A stretch of 64,000 bases of DNA from Oscillospiraceae bacterium (GCA_017550285.1 JAFZPP010000041.1:1-64000), one strand, 5' to 3'; counted from the stretch's first letter, positions 8,290 through 19,400 are shown. Numbers and translations are program-made. The notes: generated by a model from the letters alone, not told the origin.

Positions 8290-10230
8290 TCATTTTCTGT
8301 GCATATTCCGCTGCATTTTATTGTGATACATGATCTCATCGGCGAGAATCAGCACGTCATCCAGTTTTTCTGTTTCTGACAGGCTGCGAAACGTACAGCC
8401 AATGCTTGCTGTCACGGAATACGGTTTGCCTGCTTCCTCGGATTTTTGGGCAAGCAAACCATTAAAACGGTTGATTTTCTCAGAACAAATCTGTGTATTG
8501 TATTTTCCGATTCCGATGACAAAAAATTCATCACCGCCTGAACGGACACAGATTTCATGCCGGTCGGTGATTGCCATTGCCGCCTCACTGACTGCAAGAA
8601 TGCCGAAATCGCCTTCGCTGTGACCGAAGGTATCGTTGATATATTTCAGTCCGTCCATATCAATGACGCAGGCAAACAGCATATCATCCGGCTTTGCGCG
8701 TTTCAGCATCAGCTCATACTCTTCATACATTCCGCGGCGGTTGAGCAATCCGGTCATTTTATCGTGAACAGACATGACAGAAAGTCTGTTTTTAGAGCGC
8801 GTCATTTCCAGTGCCGTATTGACAAACCGCAGCCAGTTCCGATAAACAAGATTGAACTTTTCACAGTCACGCAGATTTCTTTGCAGGACAGCATATCCCA
8901 GCGCTTTGCTGCCGAAATGCACAGCCGAAAAATAAAAAGCATACGGTTTATCTCGCTCTGTAAACATTTGCGGCAGCATTTCGGAGGTGTTGAATGTGAT
9001 ATGCTGGTCTTCGTTATAAATTTCCGGCTCGCCGAGTTTGGATGACGCCAGTACAAGACGCATTTTTTCAGGATAACCGGTTGTCAGATCATTCTCCATG
9101 TCAAGCCAGTCTTCCCGCAGACAGATATACATATTGGCATAAGGGGAGATTGTGAAGAAAGACTGGAAGATTTGCTGCAAACAGGCTATTGGGGTTTGTG
9201 CCGAAGCAAGCTGTTCGGGAATATAATTTTCCATGAGCAGTCCGATGTCAATATTATCATTGAAAGTCTCGTCGGTATAATTTCTTGATACATAATATAA
9301 GGATGACTTAATGCTCTCCAGCGTTCGTTTGAAATCCGGAGCGCACCCGCAGCTCATACCAATCCGGAGCATTTCTTTCGCGTCCGGTTCATAGGGAATG
9401 ACCGGTTCATCTGGTTCAATCTCTGCCCTGATCCGGTCAACCGCATCTGCACCGCACTTGACAAAATTGGATTCAATGGTTGTGAGCTGTATTTCATTTA
9501 ACGCTGCTTCCGGTGTGGCGTCGAATCCAAGTACACGAATATCTTCAGGGACTTTCATGCCGAGTTCAGTCAGTTTCTCAATAACGCCAAGTGCCATATG
9601 ATCGCTGACAGCAATCACTGCATCCGGTCTGGAGATCCTGCCGGCTGCAATGTCTTCGGCAAGACGGTTTCCGCTCGTATACCAGAAATCTCCGTAAACG
9701 ATATGTTCATCGGCAACCGAAAGACCGTGCTTTTCAATTTCATCGCGCATCACGGAAAGCCGTTCCTCAGATTCATGATTGCCCTGCATTCCGGTCAGTA
9801 TGCATATTTTTTTGCAATGATGCGTCTCGATCGCATGACGGCAAATCTCACGCAGGAGCTCCGAATTGTTGTTGTCAATCGTCGGAATTCCGCCGAACGG
9901 GATCCCGATGCCGTATACCGGACATTTTGCCTTTTCTTTGATTCGGGTGCAAAGTGTTTCGATCAGATCGGTTTGGTTCGCGTAAATCAGGCTGATATTG
10001 TCAAGAATGATGCCGTCGAATTTCTCATAGTTTATCAGCTCATAGATATTCCGTTCGCCCTGTGCATAATCCTTAAAGTAGAATTCCAGCGTGATCATTG
10101 ACGCGAATTCCGCAAGATGATAGCCGTATTTCTCACATTGCGCAGCGATGCCTTTTGTCAGTCTGTGCGCATGAAACGACTCCGGCACACAGGTAATGAA
10201 ACAGAGTGTTTTCCGCTTACTCACAGCCAT
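8290..10230 (-). CDS. LacI-type sugar-binding-GAF-like-GGDEF diguanylate cyclase
   Basis: 646 residues from ATG at 10230, chosen because GGGAGG lies 7 nt upstream; no signal peptide or membrane segment, so cytoplasmic. Residues about 1-285 resemble the ligand-binding part of LacI/PurR repressors but lack their N-terminal helix-turn-helix. Residues about 300-470 form a GAF-like region shared with the two AraC-type regulators here. The C-terminal domain is a GGDEF cyclase with DKMTGLLNRRG and an intact SGGDEF active site, so it should make cyclic di-GMP from two GTP. No I-site RxxD was confidently seen. Its promoter (10272-10300) lacks the locus box, suggesting constitutive expression. Inference: it links intracellular sugar levels to c-di-GMP, perhaps to adhesion or cellulosome display. 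Confidence 0.85.
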   Translation of the reverse strand: MAVSKRKTLCFITCVPESFHAHRLTKGIAAQCEKYGYHLAEFASMITLEFYFKDYAQGERNIYELINYEKFDGIILDNISLIYANQTDLIETLCTRIKEKAKCPVYGIGIPFGGIPTIDNNNSELLREICRHAIETHHCKKICILTGMQGNHESEERLSVMRDEIEKHGLSVADEHIVYGDFWYTSGNRLAEDIAAGRISRPDAVIAVSDHMALGVIEKLTELGMKVPEDIRVLGFDATPEAALNEIQLTTIESNFVKCGADAVDRIRAEIEPDEPVIPYEPDAKEMLRIGMSCGCAPDFKRTLESIKSSLYYVSRNYTDETFNDNIDIGLLMENYIPEQLASAQTPIACLQQIFQSFFTISPYANMYICLREDWLDMENDLTTGYPEKMRLVLASSKLGEPEIYNEDQHITFNTSEMLPQMFTERDKPYAFYFSAVHFGSKALGYAVLQRNLRDCEKFNLVYRNWLRFVNTALEMTRSKNRLSVMSVHDKMTGLLNRRGMYEEYELMLKRAKPDDMLFACVIDMDGLKYINDTFGHSEGDFGILAVSEAAMAITDRHEICVRSGGDEFFVIGIGKYNTQICSEKINRFNGLLAQKSEEAGKPYSVTASIGCTFRSLSETEKLDDVLILADEIMYHNKMQRNMHRK

Positions 10231-10271
10231 AATGAACCTCCCTTCCGTATGCGAGCATCCTCTTTGCACTT

Positions 10272-10300
10272 ATTATACCATAACCCGCTGCGAATTGCAA
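10272..10300 (-). promoter_or_regulatory. sigma-A promoter of the GGDEF sensor gene
   Basis: Minus strand -35 TTGCAA (10295-10300), 17-nt spacer, -10 TATAAT (10272-10277). No regulatory box is visible upstream. Confidence 0.75.
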
Positions 10301-10370
10301 GTTTTTTGTTGAATAATAACCATCCATTGCAGGGCGGTTCCGGTTTGGAGTAAAAATCTTATAATAAGGT

Positions 10371-10399
10371 GATGCCCCCGATCTGCAATCGGGGGCATC
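10371..10399 (-). terminator. terminator-like hairpin after the GH43/GH43 gene
   Basis: Twelve-base-pair stem GATGCCCCCGAT / ATCGGGGGCATC with a 5-nt loop just after the stop at 10408. A T-rich stretch follows on the minus strand after some spacing. Confidence 0.75.
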
Positions 10400-10407
10400 T
10401 GTTGTTG

Positions 10408-13400
10408 TCACTTCAGCGAAGGCTGATACTGTGTTTTCTCATACCGGAACCAGTCTACATCGACATAGCCGCCGCTCTGCTTTGTTGCATAGTTGAAGAT
10501 CGCATTGCGGTAGCCGGTGAACAGCGTCAGCTTGTATTTCATTGAAAGCTCACTGCCGATCTTTGTCCAGTTTGTGCCGTCATAGGAATACCAGAATGTC
10601 GCTTTGTCAATGTCATTAGAGGAAGACATTGTATTCTGATCGAACGTCGAGAACTGATAGTCGATCTTGAAGTATACCGTGTCAGATTTCAGCGGGGTTT
10701 CCTCGACAATCTTTGTCACGCCGCCCTTGCAGCCGATACCCTGCTGATTGCCGTCGCCGTTGACTGCCATGAACACCTTTTTGTTGCCGCTGTTGTCAAC
10801 ATAGACGCCGACCTGACCGTAAACCTCCTGGAATGCTGCAAGTCCTGCATAATCGCCGGTTTTCATGTTGGCAGCATCCATTTTGATGCTGCCGGTGCAC
10901 GCAGGACCTTCGGTACGCTGCGTCAGAGAATTGCGTGCGTTCAGCAGATTATTTGTCACCGCACCGGTTTTCAGTCTGAGCCAGCCCTTGCGTTCCGTCA
11001 AAGACCACTTTGTATTGTCAGGATTGTGATTCCACTGCCATTCCAGCGGCAGTGCTGTTTCTTCAAATTCATCGCTGACTGCGAGATTTGTTCCGGTGTA
11101 ATTGGTGTTGACCGTCAGTGTGGTCGGGACCTTGCCGTTGACACCGAACACCGGCCAGTGATCCTGCCAAGTGACCGGAATCAGGCTCGGAATGCGCCCG
11201 ACAGCACCGTGATCCTGGAACATGATGCTGTACCATTTGCCGTCTGCGGTGTCGATCAGACCGCCCTGCGCACAGCCTGCCGCATAGCTGCCGACACCGG
11301 CAGACATCACCGTTTTGTAGTCATAATTGCCGAGCAGTGTTTTGCTGCGGAAGACCATTTCAGAGCGCGGCCATTTGCCGATGACAAAGTTATAATAATA
11401 CCCGTCGATTTTATAGAAGTGCGAGCCTTCGCAGAGACCTTCCCACTGTCCTTTCATCAGCACCTGCGATACGCCGCCGTTCTGGAAGCCCGTGACATCG
11501 CTGTTGAGCTGCTTAATGCTGATCGTGCCGCTGCCGTAGATCAGATAATTCTTGCCGTCATCGTCAAAGAACAGGGAAGCATCATGATAAACACCGTTGA
11601 TCGTGTATTTTTTCCATGTGCCGTGCTCAATATCGTCGGTCTGGAAAATATAGGATTTGCCCTGATCGTTCGATGCAAAAAATGCGATATATTTGCCGTT
11701 GTGATATTTGAGCGACGCTGCCCACTGCCCGTAGCCGTAGCAGCTTTTTCCGTTCAGCAGATTAGTTGTATCGTTGTTTTCGAGCGTGTCATAAATGTAG
11801 TTGCAGATTTCCCATGAAACGAGGTCTTTCGATTTCATGATCGGCGCACCGGGATTGAAGAACATCGTTGTACTGACCATGTAATAGGTATCACCGACAC
11901 GCAGATAATCCATATCCGGAACATCTGACCAGATCATCGGATTTGCAACAACCGTATCGGTTTTCACTTCAGGAACTTCCGGTTCCTCCGGTACAGCCGC
12001 AGCAGCAAATTTGTCGACCTTCGTCAACAGGTAATCACGCAGCATGGTAAGATCGGTGATATCCACCTTGCCGCTTCCGTCCACATCTGCTGCCTTTTCA
12101 GACTGCTGATCTGCAAACTGATTCTGTACACCGCGCTTTGCAAGAGAAAGATCAGCGCCGCTGATGCTTCCGTCGCCGTTGACATCGCCCTTGATGCGTG
12201 CTGCATTTTCCAGCGGCACTGCCAGCACAATATAGTTTGCAGATTCCGATTCGCCGCCGTTTGTACCGAGCGTGACTGTGTCACCTTCCTTGGCGTTCAT
12301 GCGGAATAATTCAAGGTCTGTGCCGTTTGATGCAGCAATCTTCTCGCCCGTCTTTGTCCATGTGCTGAGCCAGTCCAGCTTTGCATTGACACGCGAATCG
12401 ACCGCCGCATATACCGCAATATCCGCGCCTGCTGTAAAGCTGCCAAGCGAACCCGTAAAGAGCTTGGAATCGCATGCACTGCGGATATATTCTGCGCCCT
12501 TGACCGATGCCGGAACACCTGACGCCGTAATATCGCGGTCGCCGTAAATCACGCTGCCGGATTGCAGGTTCTTTTGCACCGACCAGTCCGCCGCATTTTC
12601 AGTGTCATTTATTTTGAGTGACTGAATCAGCCTGTCGGATTTGACTTCGGTGAATCCGGATGCATTGCCGAACTGCCACCAGTCGAGATTGTAAAGCGGA
12701 TTGCTGCCGCTGCCGGAGAATGTCAGGTACAGATCATGCTCGCCGGATGCGCCCGTGATATCGCAGGTAAACTCTTTCCAGCTCTGCCAGCCACCTGTAC
12801 CGGAAATGTTCACAGCGCCGATCTTTGTACCTGTTTTGGAATCGAGATGCAGCTCCAGCGTGCCGCCGTTATTCGCAGAAGATGCGCTGACCTTGAACGA
12901 ATTTGCACCGCTGCCGAAATTGACGCCGGACACTTTGATATATTCGCCGTTCTGAATATCGCAGACATTTCTGCCGCCTTCGGAGCAGTCTTCGGTCTCG
13001 ACGCCCTCCTCCCAGCAGATTGTTTCGGCTTCTGTCCGCTGATAGGGATTCAGCGCTTCGAGCTGCGCAGGACCGTTATTTGAGCGTGTCATTTCCTTGA
13101 TCTTGCCGTCCGCGGTATAAGTCATTTCCTCAAGGCACATGGAGCGGTCGAATCCGCCGCCGCCCGGCAATGTTCCGGTATGATAGGTGAAATACGAATG
13201 CCCCTTATAGTCAACGATGCCGGGATGATTGGTAAAGCTGTTGCCGCCGCTTTTCATAATCACACCGCAGTAAGTCCACGGACCTGTCGGGCTGTCGCTC
13301 ATGGAATATGCAATATTTTCCGGAATGCCGTCCGCGGCAAAGACCATGTAATATTTGCTGTCGTGCTTGTAGAGATAAGGTGCCTCTGTATACTTAGAGT

Positions 13401-13992
13401 ATCCGGAATCGACCTCGACAGGCTGCCCGTTATAAGAAATCATATCCGCATTGAGCTTGACCATATACAGTTTCGGATTGCCCCAGTAGAGATACGCCTG
13501 ACCGTCATCGTCAATAAACACGGTCGGGTCAATATAGCTCCAGTTCGGACCGCAGAGCGGCTTGCCGATCGGGTCAGCAAACGGTCCCTCCGGATTGTCT
13601 GCAACCGCAACGCCGATTGCTCTGCCGCCGCCGTTTGCTGCGGTCACGGTCACATAATAGTAGAACTTTCCGTTCCGTTCGACGCACTGCGCTGCCCACG
13701 CTTCTCCTTTCGACCAGCTGAATGTTTTGTAGTCGAGCGCAATGCCGTGATCTGTCCAGTTCTGCATATCTGTCGAAGTATAGCAGCGCCAGTCGTTCAT
13801 TGTGAAGTTTGTGGAATTGTCCTCGTCATGTCCGGTATACATATAAAATGTATCGTTCCAGACCATCGGTGCGCCGTCTGCGGTGTAGACCGTCTGCACG
13901 ATCGGATTTGCAGCAGATACAGGCAGTACGCTGAGACTTCCGGCTGCAAGAATGAGTGCGATTGCGGCAGATTTCACTTTCTTTCTTTTCAT
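10408..13992 (-). CDS. GH43-CBM6-X module-dockerin-GH43 double arabinofuranosidase/xylosidase
   Basis: 1194-residue secreted protein with signal peptide ending VSAANP. First GH43 propeller about 28-309 (NPIVQTVYTADGAP, SYIDPTVFIDDDG, YTEAPYLYK), CBM6 about 317-440 ending LDWWQFG, X module 455-594, dockerin 600-660, then a second and different GH43 (680-955: NPMIWSDVPDMDYLRVGD, WEGLCEGSHFYK) with a C-terminal beta-sandwich (964-1194) typical of GH43 enzymes such as subfamilies 10-12. Two propellers of different subfamilies in one chain suggest two side-chain specificities on arabinoxylan. The N-terminal half is a paralogue of the gene ending at 2130. It is transcribed from a type-1 box promoter divergent from regulator 1. 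Exact substrate linkages cannot be read from sequence. Confidence 0.9.
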   Translation of the reverse strand: MKRKKVKSAAIALILAAGSLSVLPVSAANPIVQTVYTADGAPMVWNDTFYMYTGHDEDNSTNFTMNDWRCYTSTDMQNWTDHGIALDYKTFSWSKGEAWAAQCVERNGKFYYYVTVTAANGGGRAIGVAVADNPEGPFADPIGKPLCGPNWSYIDPTVFIDDDGQAYLYWGNPKLYMVKLNADMISYNGQPVEVDSGYSKYTEAPYLYKHDSKYYMVFAADGIPENIAYSMSDSPTGPWTYCGVIMKSGGNSFTNHPGIVDYKGHSYFTYHTGTLPGGGGFDRSMCLEEMTYTADGKIKEMTRSNNGPAQLEALNPYQRTEAETICWEEGVETEDCSEGGRNVCDIQNGEYIKVSGVNFGSGANSFKVSASSANNGGTLELHLDSKTGTKIGAVNISGTGGWQSWKEFTCDITGASGEHDLYLTFSGSGSNPLYNLDWWQFGNASGFTEVKSDRLIQSLKINDTENAADWSVQKNLQSGSVIYGDRDITASGVPASVKGAEYIRSACDSKLFTGSLGSFTAGADIAVYAAVDSRVNAKLDWLSTWTKTGEKIAASNGTDLELFRMNAKEGDTVTLGTNGGESESANYIVLAVPLENAARIKGDVNGDGSISGADLSLAKRGVQNQFADQQSEKAADVDGSGKVDITDLTMLRDYLLTKVDKFAAAAVPEEPEVPEVKTDTVVANPMIWSDVPDMDYLRVGDTYYMVSTTMFFNPGAPIMKSKDLVSWEICNYIYDTLENNDTTNLLNGKSCYGYGQWAASLKYHNGKYIAFFASNDQGKSYIFQTDDIEHGTWKKYTINGVYHDASLFFDDDGKNYLIYGSGTISIKQLNSDVTGFQNGGVSQVLMKGQWEGLCEGSHFYKIDGYYYNFVIGKWPRSEMVFRSKTLLGNYDYKTVMSAGVGSYAAGCAQGGLIDTADGKWYSIMFQDHGAVGRIPSLIPVTWQDHWPVFGVNGKVPTTLTVNTNYTGTNLAVSDEFEETALPLEWQWNHNPDNTKWSLTERKGWLRLKTGAVTNNLLNARNSLTQRTEGPACTGSIKMDAANMKTGDYAGLAAFQEVYGQVGVYVDNSGNKKVFMAVNGDGNQQGIGCKGGVTKIVEETPLKSDTVYFKIDYQFSTFDQNTMSSSNDIDKATFWYSYDGTNWTKIGSELSMKYKLTLFTGYRNAIFNYATKQSGGYVDVDWFRYEKTQYQPSLK

Positions 13993-14125
13993 TCAAATCC
14001 CTCTTTCCTAGATTTTCTTGTTTGTATGCGGGTAAAATGAGCAGCACAAACGGGAAGGGGTTTGCCGTCTGCGCTGCTGCTTCTGATTCAATTATACACC
14101 CCCTATTATATCATTCTTTGCTTTC

Positions 14126-14184
14126 ATTATAAGCCTGTATGTTACGAATTGCAATGAAGAAAATATGCAATCTAGGGACAAAAT
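14126..14184 (-). promoter_or_regulatory. type-1 box promoter of the GH43/GH43 gene
   Basis: Minus strand -35 TTGCAA (14149-14154), 17-nt spacer, -10 TATAAT (14126-14131). The box at 14152-14184 is closest to the type-1 consensus and overlaps the -35 by 3 nt. It lies between this gene and regulator 1. Confidence 0.82.
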
Positions 14185-14197
14185 TCATCATCTTCAC

Positions 14198-14226
14198 TTG
14201 ACACTGCCGAGAAAATACATTATAAT
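14198..14226 (+). promoter_or_regulatory. consensus sigma-A promoter of regulator 1
   Basis: TTGACA (14198-14203), 17-nt spacer, TATAAT (14221-14226): full consensus, so probably strong without an activator. The neighbouring box ends 14 nt upstream of the -35. Confidence 0.85.
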
Positions 14227-14250
14227 AAGAAAAAAACAGGGGGATTTCTT

Positions 14251-16437
14251 ATGGCAGAAAGGCGTATCATAGGTGTCATTGCCACACGGACACCGGACAC
14301 GGAACAGCGTGAGCTTTTGCAGGGCATCATTCCGGCGGCTTGGGCGCAGAACGCGGATGTTGTTGTGATCTCAAACATCTATAATCCGGAATATGACGAT
14401 GAAAAGCTTGCCGCAGAAAATGACATTTACCGTCTGATCGAATCGCCTGATCTCTGCGGACTGATTCTCGTGACGGAAGCATTTATCAATCCAACGCACC
14501 GAGCCCAGATCACATCGCTGATGAACAGCCGCAGCGACATTCCGCAAATTGCAGTCGGCTCAGATATGGCAGGTTTTCATCTCAATCACTGTCTGATGCT
14601 GAATACAAGCGACGCTGACGATCTTGCAGATCTGACCGAACATTTGCTTTCGGTACACGGCTTCACGGAAATCGACCTGCTGACCGGCAAGGACGATTTT
14701 GCCGCTTCGCACAGGCGCATTGAGGGATACCGCCGTGCGCTGGAACAGCACGGCATCCCGTTTGATGAGGAGCGTGTGATCTTCGGCGATTTCTGGATGC
14801 CGTCCGGGGCAAAGCTCGCGGAGGACTATCTCAGCGGTGCGCGCAGGATGCCGCAGGCTGTCATTTGCGCGAATGACTATATGGCTTACGGTCTGCTTGA
14901 TACGCTTGCCGATCGCGGTGTGAATGTGCCGGAAGCGCTGACCGTTGTCGGCTATGAATTTGTCAGAGAACGCCACTTCCATACACCGATCCTGACAACA
15001 TTTCAGCGGAACCGCGAGAGGCTCGGCAGAACCGCGGTCGAAATGCTCCTTCGCAAAGCAGATACCGGAAAATTCGGCAGCTTTACTCCGCCCCACGGCA
15101 GAGTCATCTGCGGTGACAGCTGTACCTGTGGAATCGCACTTTCTGATCTGAACAGCGAGCTTGCCGCTGCACGCACCAAGAGCTTTTACGAGTTTCTGCA
15201 TCTGTACAATCAGCTTGAACAGCGCCTGACCGAAGCACAGTCGATGCAGGAATTCCGCATCAAATTCATTGGCTCGGAATATCTGCTGCGCAATGTGAAA
15301 ACACTTGACCTCTGCCTGTATCAGCACTGGTATCAGGGTGCGCAGCCAGACGAAACAATCACGCACTATCCGATCTACAGCGAAACCTTCACCAATGAAA
15401 TCAATGTGTTTCCGCGGCTTTCCCTGAAAAGCCTGACGGAACGCTGCCCGCATCCTGCTGCCTATTACTGTTCGCCGCTGTTTTTCAGCGACCGGCCGCT
15501 CGGCTTTGTCGTGACGCGCTATGACACGCCGGAAACCTACGATCCGGTGTTCCGAAACTGGATGAAAGCAGTCTCCAATGCTCTGGAATTTCTGCGCATG
15601 AAAAATGACATCCAGTATCTGACAGCGTGTCAGAATCTTTCGGAGTATCAGGATACGCTGACCGGTCTGCTGAACCGAAAGGGATTTGCGCACGAACTGC
15701 ATTTGCAGATTTCGCAGCAGGAAACGGAGCACCCGCAGGTCTGGTGTCTGCTGCTGCAAACCGGCCTGTTCTCCGATCATATGATGCTTGACAACAAGAA
15801 TGCCGAAATCGGCGCAAGCAAGGAGATCGCCGAGATGCTGCGGCTTCTCACAAAGCCGCCGATGCTCTGTGCGCGTCCGGAACAGAATCTGTACGCGATT
15901 GCCGGAATCGGCGACGGCAAGGAAATCCTGCCGCTGCTGCGGGAACGGCTGACCGCCTTGCTGCTGCACGGTGAGCATTGTTTTGCGCTCTACGGGCTGG
16001 ATTCCTGCTGCATCGCCGGTGTGCAGACTGCATACGAAAGCAGCACAGAGCTGCTGAAATCCGCTGAACAGGTGCTTCAAACGGAATTGCAGCGTTTGCA
16101 AACCATGCGGAAGAAGGAGCATTATGAAAAGCTCATGTCTGCACGGATGATGCTGTATCAATCCGAAAGTGAAGCGCCGACGGTCGAGCAGCTCTGCAAG
16201 CAGTATCTGATTTCCACGGGACATTTCCGGAAAATCTATAAGGAAACCTTTGAGATCGCATATCATCAGGACGAGATTCGCAAGCGGATGCTGCAAATGA
16301 TCTGGCTGCTGACAACAACAACGCTTGACCTCTCGGTGATTGTCTCACGCTGCGGCTATGATGATTACGGCTACTGTCTGCGGCTGTTCCGGAAATTTAC
16401 CGGCTGCACACCGAATCAATACCGAAAAATGAACTGA
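14251..16437 (+). CDS. Regulator 1: LacI-type sensor-GAF-like-degenerate GGDEF-AraC regulator
   Basis: 728 residues, no signal peptide or membrane segment. Residues about 1-290 form a LacI/PurR-type ligand-binding domain (RIIGVIATRTPDTEQ, VICANDYMAYGL) with no N-terminal DNA-binding helix. A CTCG motif and a GAF-like region (about 300-475) follow. Residues about 485-620 keep the first GGDEF-domain signature (DTLTGLLNRKGF) but the active-site loop is gone, so no cyclase activity is expected. The last ~100 residues are an AraC-type double helix-turn-helix ending in GCTPNQYRK. It should bind an intracellular sugar or oligosaccharide and activate nearby genes. It is adjacent to a type-1 box and is the best candidate to read all type-1 boxes. 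The ribosome binding site AGGGGGATTTC (14238-14248) is complementary to the candidate small RNA at 19980-20102. A paralogue of similar length is at 25869-28058. Confidence 0.85.
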   Translation: MAERRIIGVIATRTPDTEQRELLQGIIPAAWAQNADVVVISNIYNPEYDDEKLAAENDIYRLIESPDLCGLILVTEAFINPTHRAQITSLMNSRSDIPQIAVGSDMAGFHLNHCLMLNTSDADDLADLTEHLLSVHGFTEIDLLTGKDDFAASHRRIEGYRRALEQHGIPFDEERVIFGDFWMPSGAKLAEDYLSGARRMPQAVICANDYMAYGLLDTLADRGVNVPEALTVVGYEFVRERHFHTPILTTFQRNRERLGRTAVEMLLRKADTGKFGSFTPPHGRVICGDSCTCGIALSDLNSELAAARTKSFYEFLHLYNQLEQRLTEAQSMQEFRIKFIGSEYLLRNVKTLDLCLYQHWYQGAQPDETITHYPIYSETFTNEINVFPRLSLKSLTERCPHPAAYYCSPLFFSDRPLGFVVTRYDTPETYDPVFRNWMKAVSNALEFLRMKNDIQYLTACQNLSEYQDTLTGLLNRKGFAHELHLQISQQETEHPQVWCLLLQTGLFSDHMMLDNKNAEIGASKEIAEMLRLLTKPPMLCARPEQNLYAIAGIGDGKEILPLLRERLTALLLHGEHCFALYGLDSCCIAGVQTAYESSTELLKSAEQVLQTELQRLQTMRKKEHYEKLMSARMMLYQSESEAPTVEQLCKQYLISTGHFRKIYKETFEIAYHQDEIRKRMLQMIWLLTTTTLDLSVIVSRCGYDDYGYCLRLFRKFTGCTPNQYRKMN

Positions 16438-16472
16438 AACAAGGCGGAATCCGTGAAGGGTTCCGCCTTGTT
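16438..16472. terminator. bidirectional terminator
   Basis: Stem with AACAAGGCGGAA and its complement plus flanking pairs, between the convergent regulator 1 and GH30-GH43 genes. Confidence 0.8.
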
Positions 16473-16489
16473 CATTATTTGGAAGGAGA

Positions 16490-19400
16490 TTATTGGAGCT
16501 TCCATGTGTCGATCTGCACATCGCCGCTGCATACGAAAAACAGATTTTGTTCGCCGGAAAGACCCACAACCGCCGCCGTGATCTCCTGCATATTGCCGCC
16601 CGCCGGAACCTCCACACAGCCGACCATCTTGCCGGATGCACTGCCTGTGAAAATGCCGATCTTTGCGCCGGAAGGGGACGATGCACGCACCGTGATGCTT
16701 TTGGCATTGCCGCAGTCCGCGCCGGTCACACCGAACCAGCTTCCTGCTTTGCCGGCAACGGTGGTATTGCCGGAACCGCTGATCGTCACACCGCCCTGAT
16801 GCGAGAATGTTTCCGCCTGCACAGTCTCAAAGGCGTTCAGCGGCTGAACCTGCGTGACACCGTTTTTCGTGCCGGTCACACTGCCGAATTTGCCGTCCTG
16901 ATAGGAAAGCTCGTCGATATGCGTGCTGCGGTAGCCGCCCTTGATACCCATCTGATCCTGCAAGTATTGTGCGTGATAGAACAGATAATACTGTCCCTTG
17001 AATTGCATGATCGTGTGGTGATTGTTGCCTGTTGTACCGAAGAAATTTCCGATATTCTTGAATACTTCGCCCGCGTATGTGAACGGCCCCATTGGGTTAT
17101 CGGAAACCATGTATTCGATTGCCGCGCTGCTCATGCCGTAGGGGTTGCCGCCGGTTGACCAGTTCGAGCAATAGCTGTAATAATACTTTCCGTCGATCTT
17201 GTTGATGCCGGAGTCTTCAAACAGATACGGTGCATCGAGCAGGACAGGATTACCGGCAAGACTGGTCATATCTGCGCCGAGCTTGACCACTCTGCCCGTT
17301 TTCGGATTTGCACTCTGCTTGACGCCGTTGACCTCCGGCACACCGCCGCCGAAATACAGATACCCGGTGCCGTCGTCATCGACCAGAACCGCAGGATCGA
17401 ACACCCATGTGACCGTATTGCAGGTTGCGGTATTGCGGCTGATGAGCGCCTTGCCGTTCGGGTCTGTCCACGGACCGGTCGGGCTGTCCGAAGTCAGCAC
17501 ACCGATGCCGTTGGCGTTATTTGCAAAATAGAGGAAGAATTTTTCCTCGCCGCCGATCTTCTTGTGGCAGGCAGTCGGTGCCCATGCGCAGCCCGCCCAT
17601 TTTGCAATACCGTTTGAACCTGCGACATTGATCAGCCCGTGATCTGTCCAGTTGACCATATCGGCAGAGGAAATCACGCGCAGACAGTTAATGGAACCGT
17701 AGTTGTTATCCGTGATATTGCCGTTATTGTAAATCAGATGATCGTCTGTCATGTAGATATAAATGCGTCCGTCATACTCCATGACACCGGGGTCTGCGCC
17801 GAAATACTGTGTAATCAGCGGATTGTGCTCATTCGCGCCTTTATAGCATTTTGCTCGGTTCAGCGAGGAGAAAGCCGAGGCATACTGACTGAGATCAACC
17901 GCCGGAACAGCCGGTGTGACAACCTTTGCTTCCGGATATTTGTCAGTCTTTGCAAGCAGAAAATCACGGAACCACGCAATATCTTCTGCATCGACCTTAC
18001 CGCTCTGATCGACGTCCGCCGCTTTGTTCAGACTCATTTTTCCGGCGGCAATACATTTTGCAAGGCTCATATCTGAAGCGGTAATCAGCTTATCACCATT
18101 GACATCGCCGAGCAGAAATGCAGACACATCTGTACCCGAACCGGAATCGGTTGATGCAAAAATGAGGAGATTCGCAGATGCTTCACTTGCGCCGTTCGTG
18201 CCGACTGTGACAATATCGCCTTTTTTGACAGCCTTTTTGAACAGTTCCAGTGTCACATCATTCGAGGTTGTGATTGCATATGCGGTTTTCTCCCAGCCGC
18301 TCAGCCAGCTCAGTGTACTGTTCACGCGCTGATCGACCGCGGCATAGACGGTCGAATCCGCGCCGGCAGTAAATGTACCGAGATCATTCGCATACATTTT
18401 GGAATCACAGGCAGTGCGGATCATCTCTGCATTTGCAAGAAACGCCGGCACACTCGACGCAGTAATATCGCGATCGCCGTAGACTGTATCGCCGGATCGG
18501 AATCCCTTGACAATCGACCAGCTTCCGGAATTTGTGCGGTCATTGACAAGCAGATTTTGAATTAGCGTACCATTGATCGGTTCCGGCGGTGCAGCTTCAC
18601 CGGTCTGCACAAGGAATGTCGAGACGGATTTTGCAGGTAGTTGTGCGGCGAAGCTCGATTGGGATGCATTCAGATTATCCGTAAATGCAAGATTTTCGTT
18701 TGCTGATGTACGATAGCGGTCTACCTCGGAAATTGTCTCGCTGAGCTTGAAATTCTGCGTATAAGTGCTGTCGCTCTTGTTGATCGCCACGATCGTGAGC
18801 TGTCCGTCATTGCTTTTATACGCGGAAATGAACACATTGCTTGAAGGTGATTCCGTGCAACCGATGCGTACATCGCCGGGACGGATAAACTTGGAATACT
18901 GCGCCATGCAGTAGCCGCGCTTGGAAAGATTGCCGTTTTCCTTCATCGGGCTGTAGCTGCGGCGGATGTACCACCAGACATAAGCATTGATATTGCCGAC
19001 AACCAGACCGTTGTGAATATTCTCGGAAACATCGAGCGCGAGCGGATACACATCTGCATCCTGTTTGCTGTCTGTATATACCTCGGTCATCCAGATTTCG
19101 CGCTTGTCTTTTTCAAGCGTCGGAAAGTCCATATTCTGACGGCTTGTTCCGTAGAAATGCGTACCCCAGTAATCCGTATTCTGATTTGCTTTGCTGTTCG
19201 CAAGAATCTTCTCATAGTAGCTCTTGCGGTAGCTGAATGACTCCGGCGACATCACGGGACAGTCAATTTTATCAGCGTAATTTGCTAGGAAATCCACGCA
19301 TTCATCCTCTGTCCACCATGTCCAGTCAAAGCCCCAGTCCGGCTCATTCTGAATCGAAATGCACGCGAGATTGACGCCGTTATCCTTCATGTACTTGACG

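Noticed and set aside
14560-16296. 578-codon minus-strand frame opposite regulator 1
   Set aside because: Mirrors the codon bias of the true gene; no recognisable motifs and no promoter or ribosome binding site.
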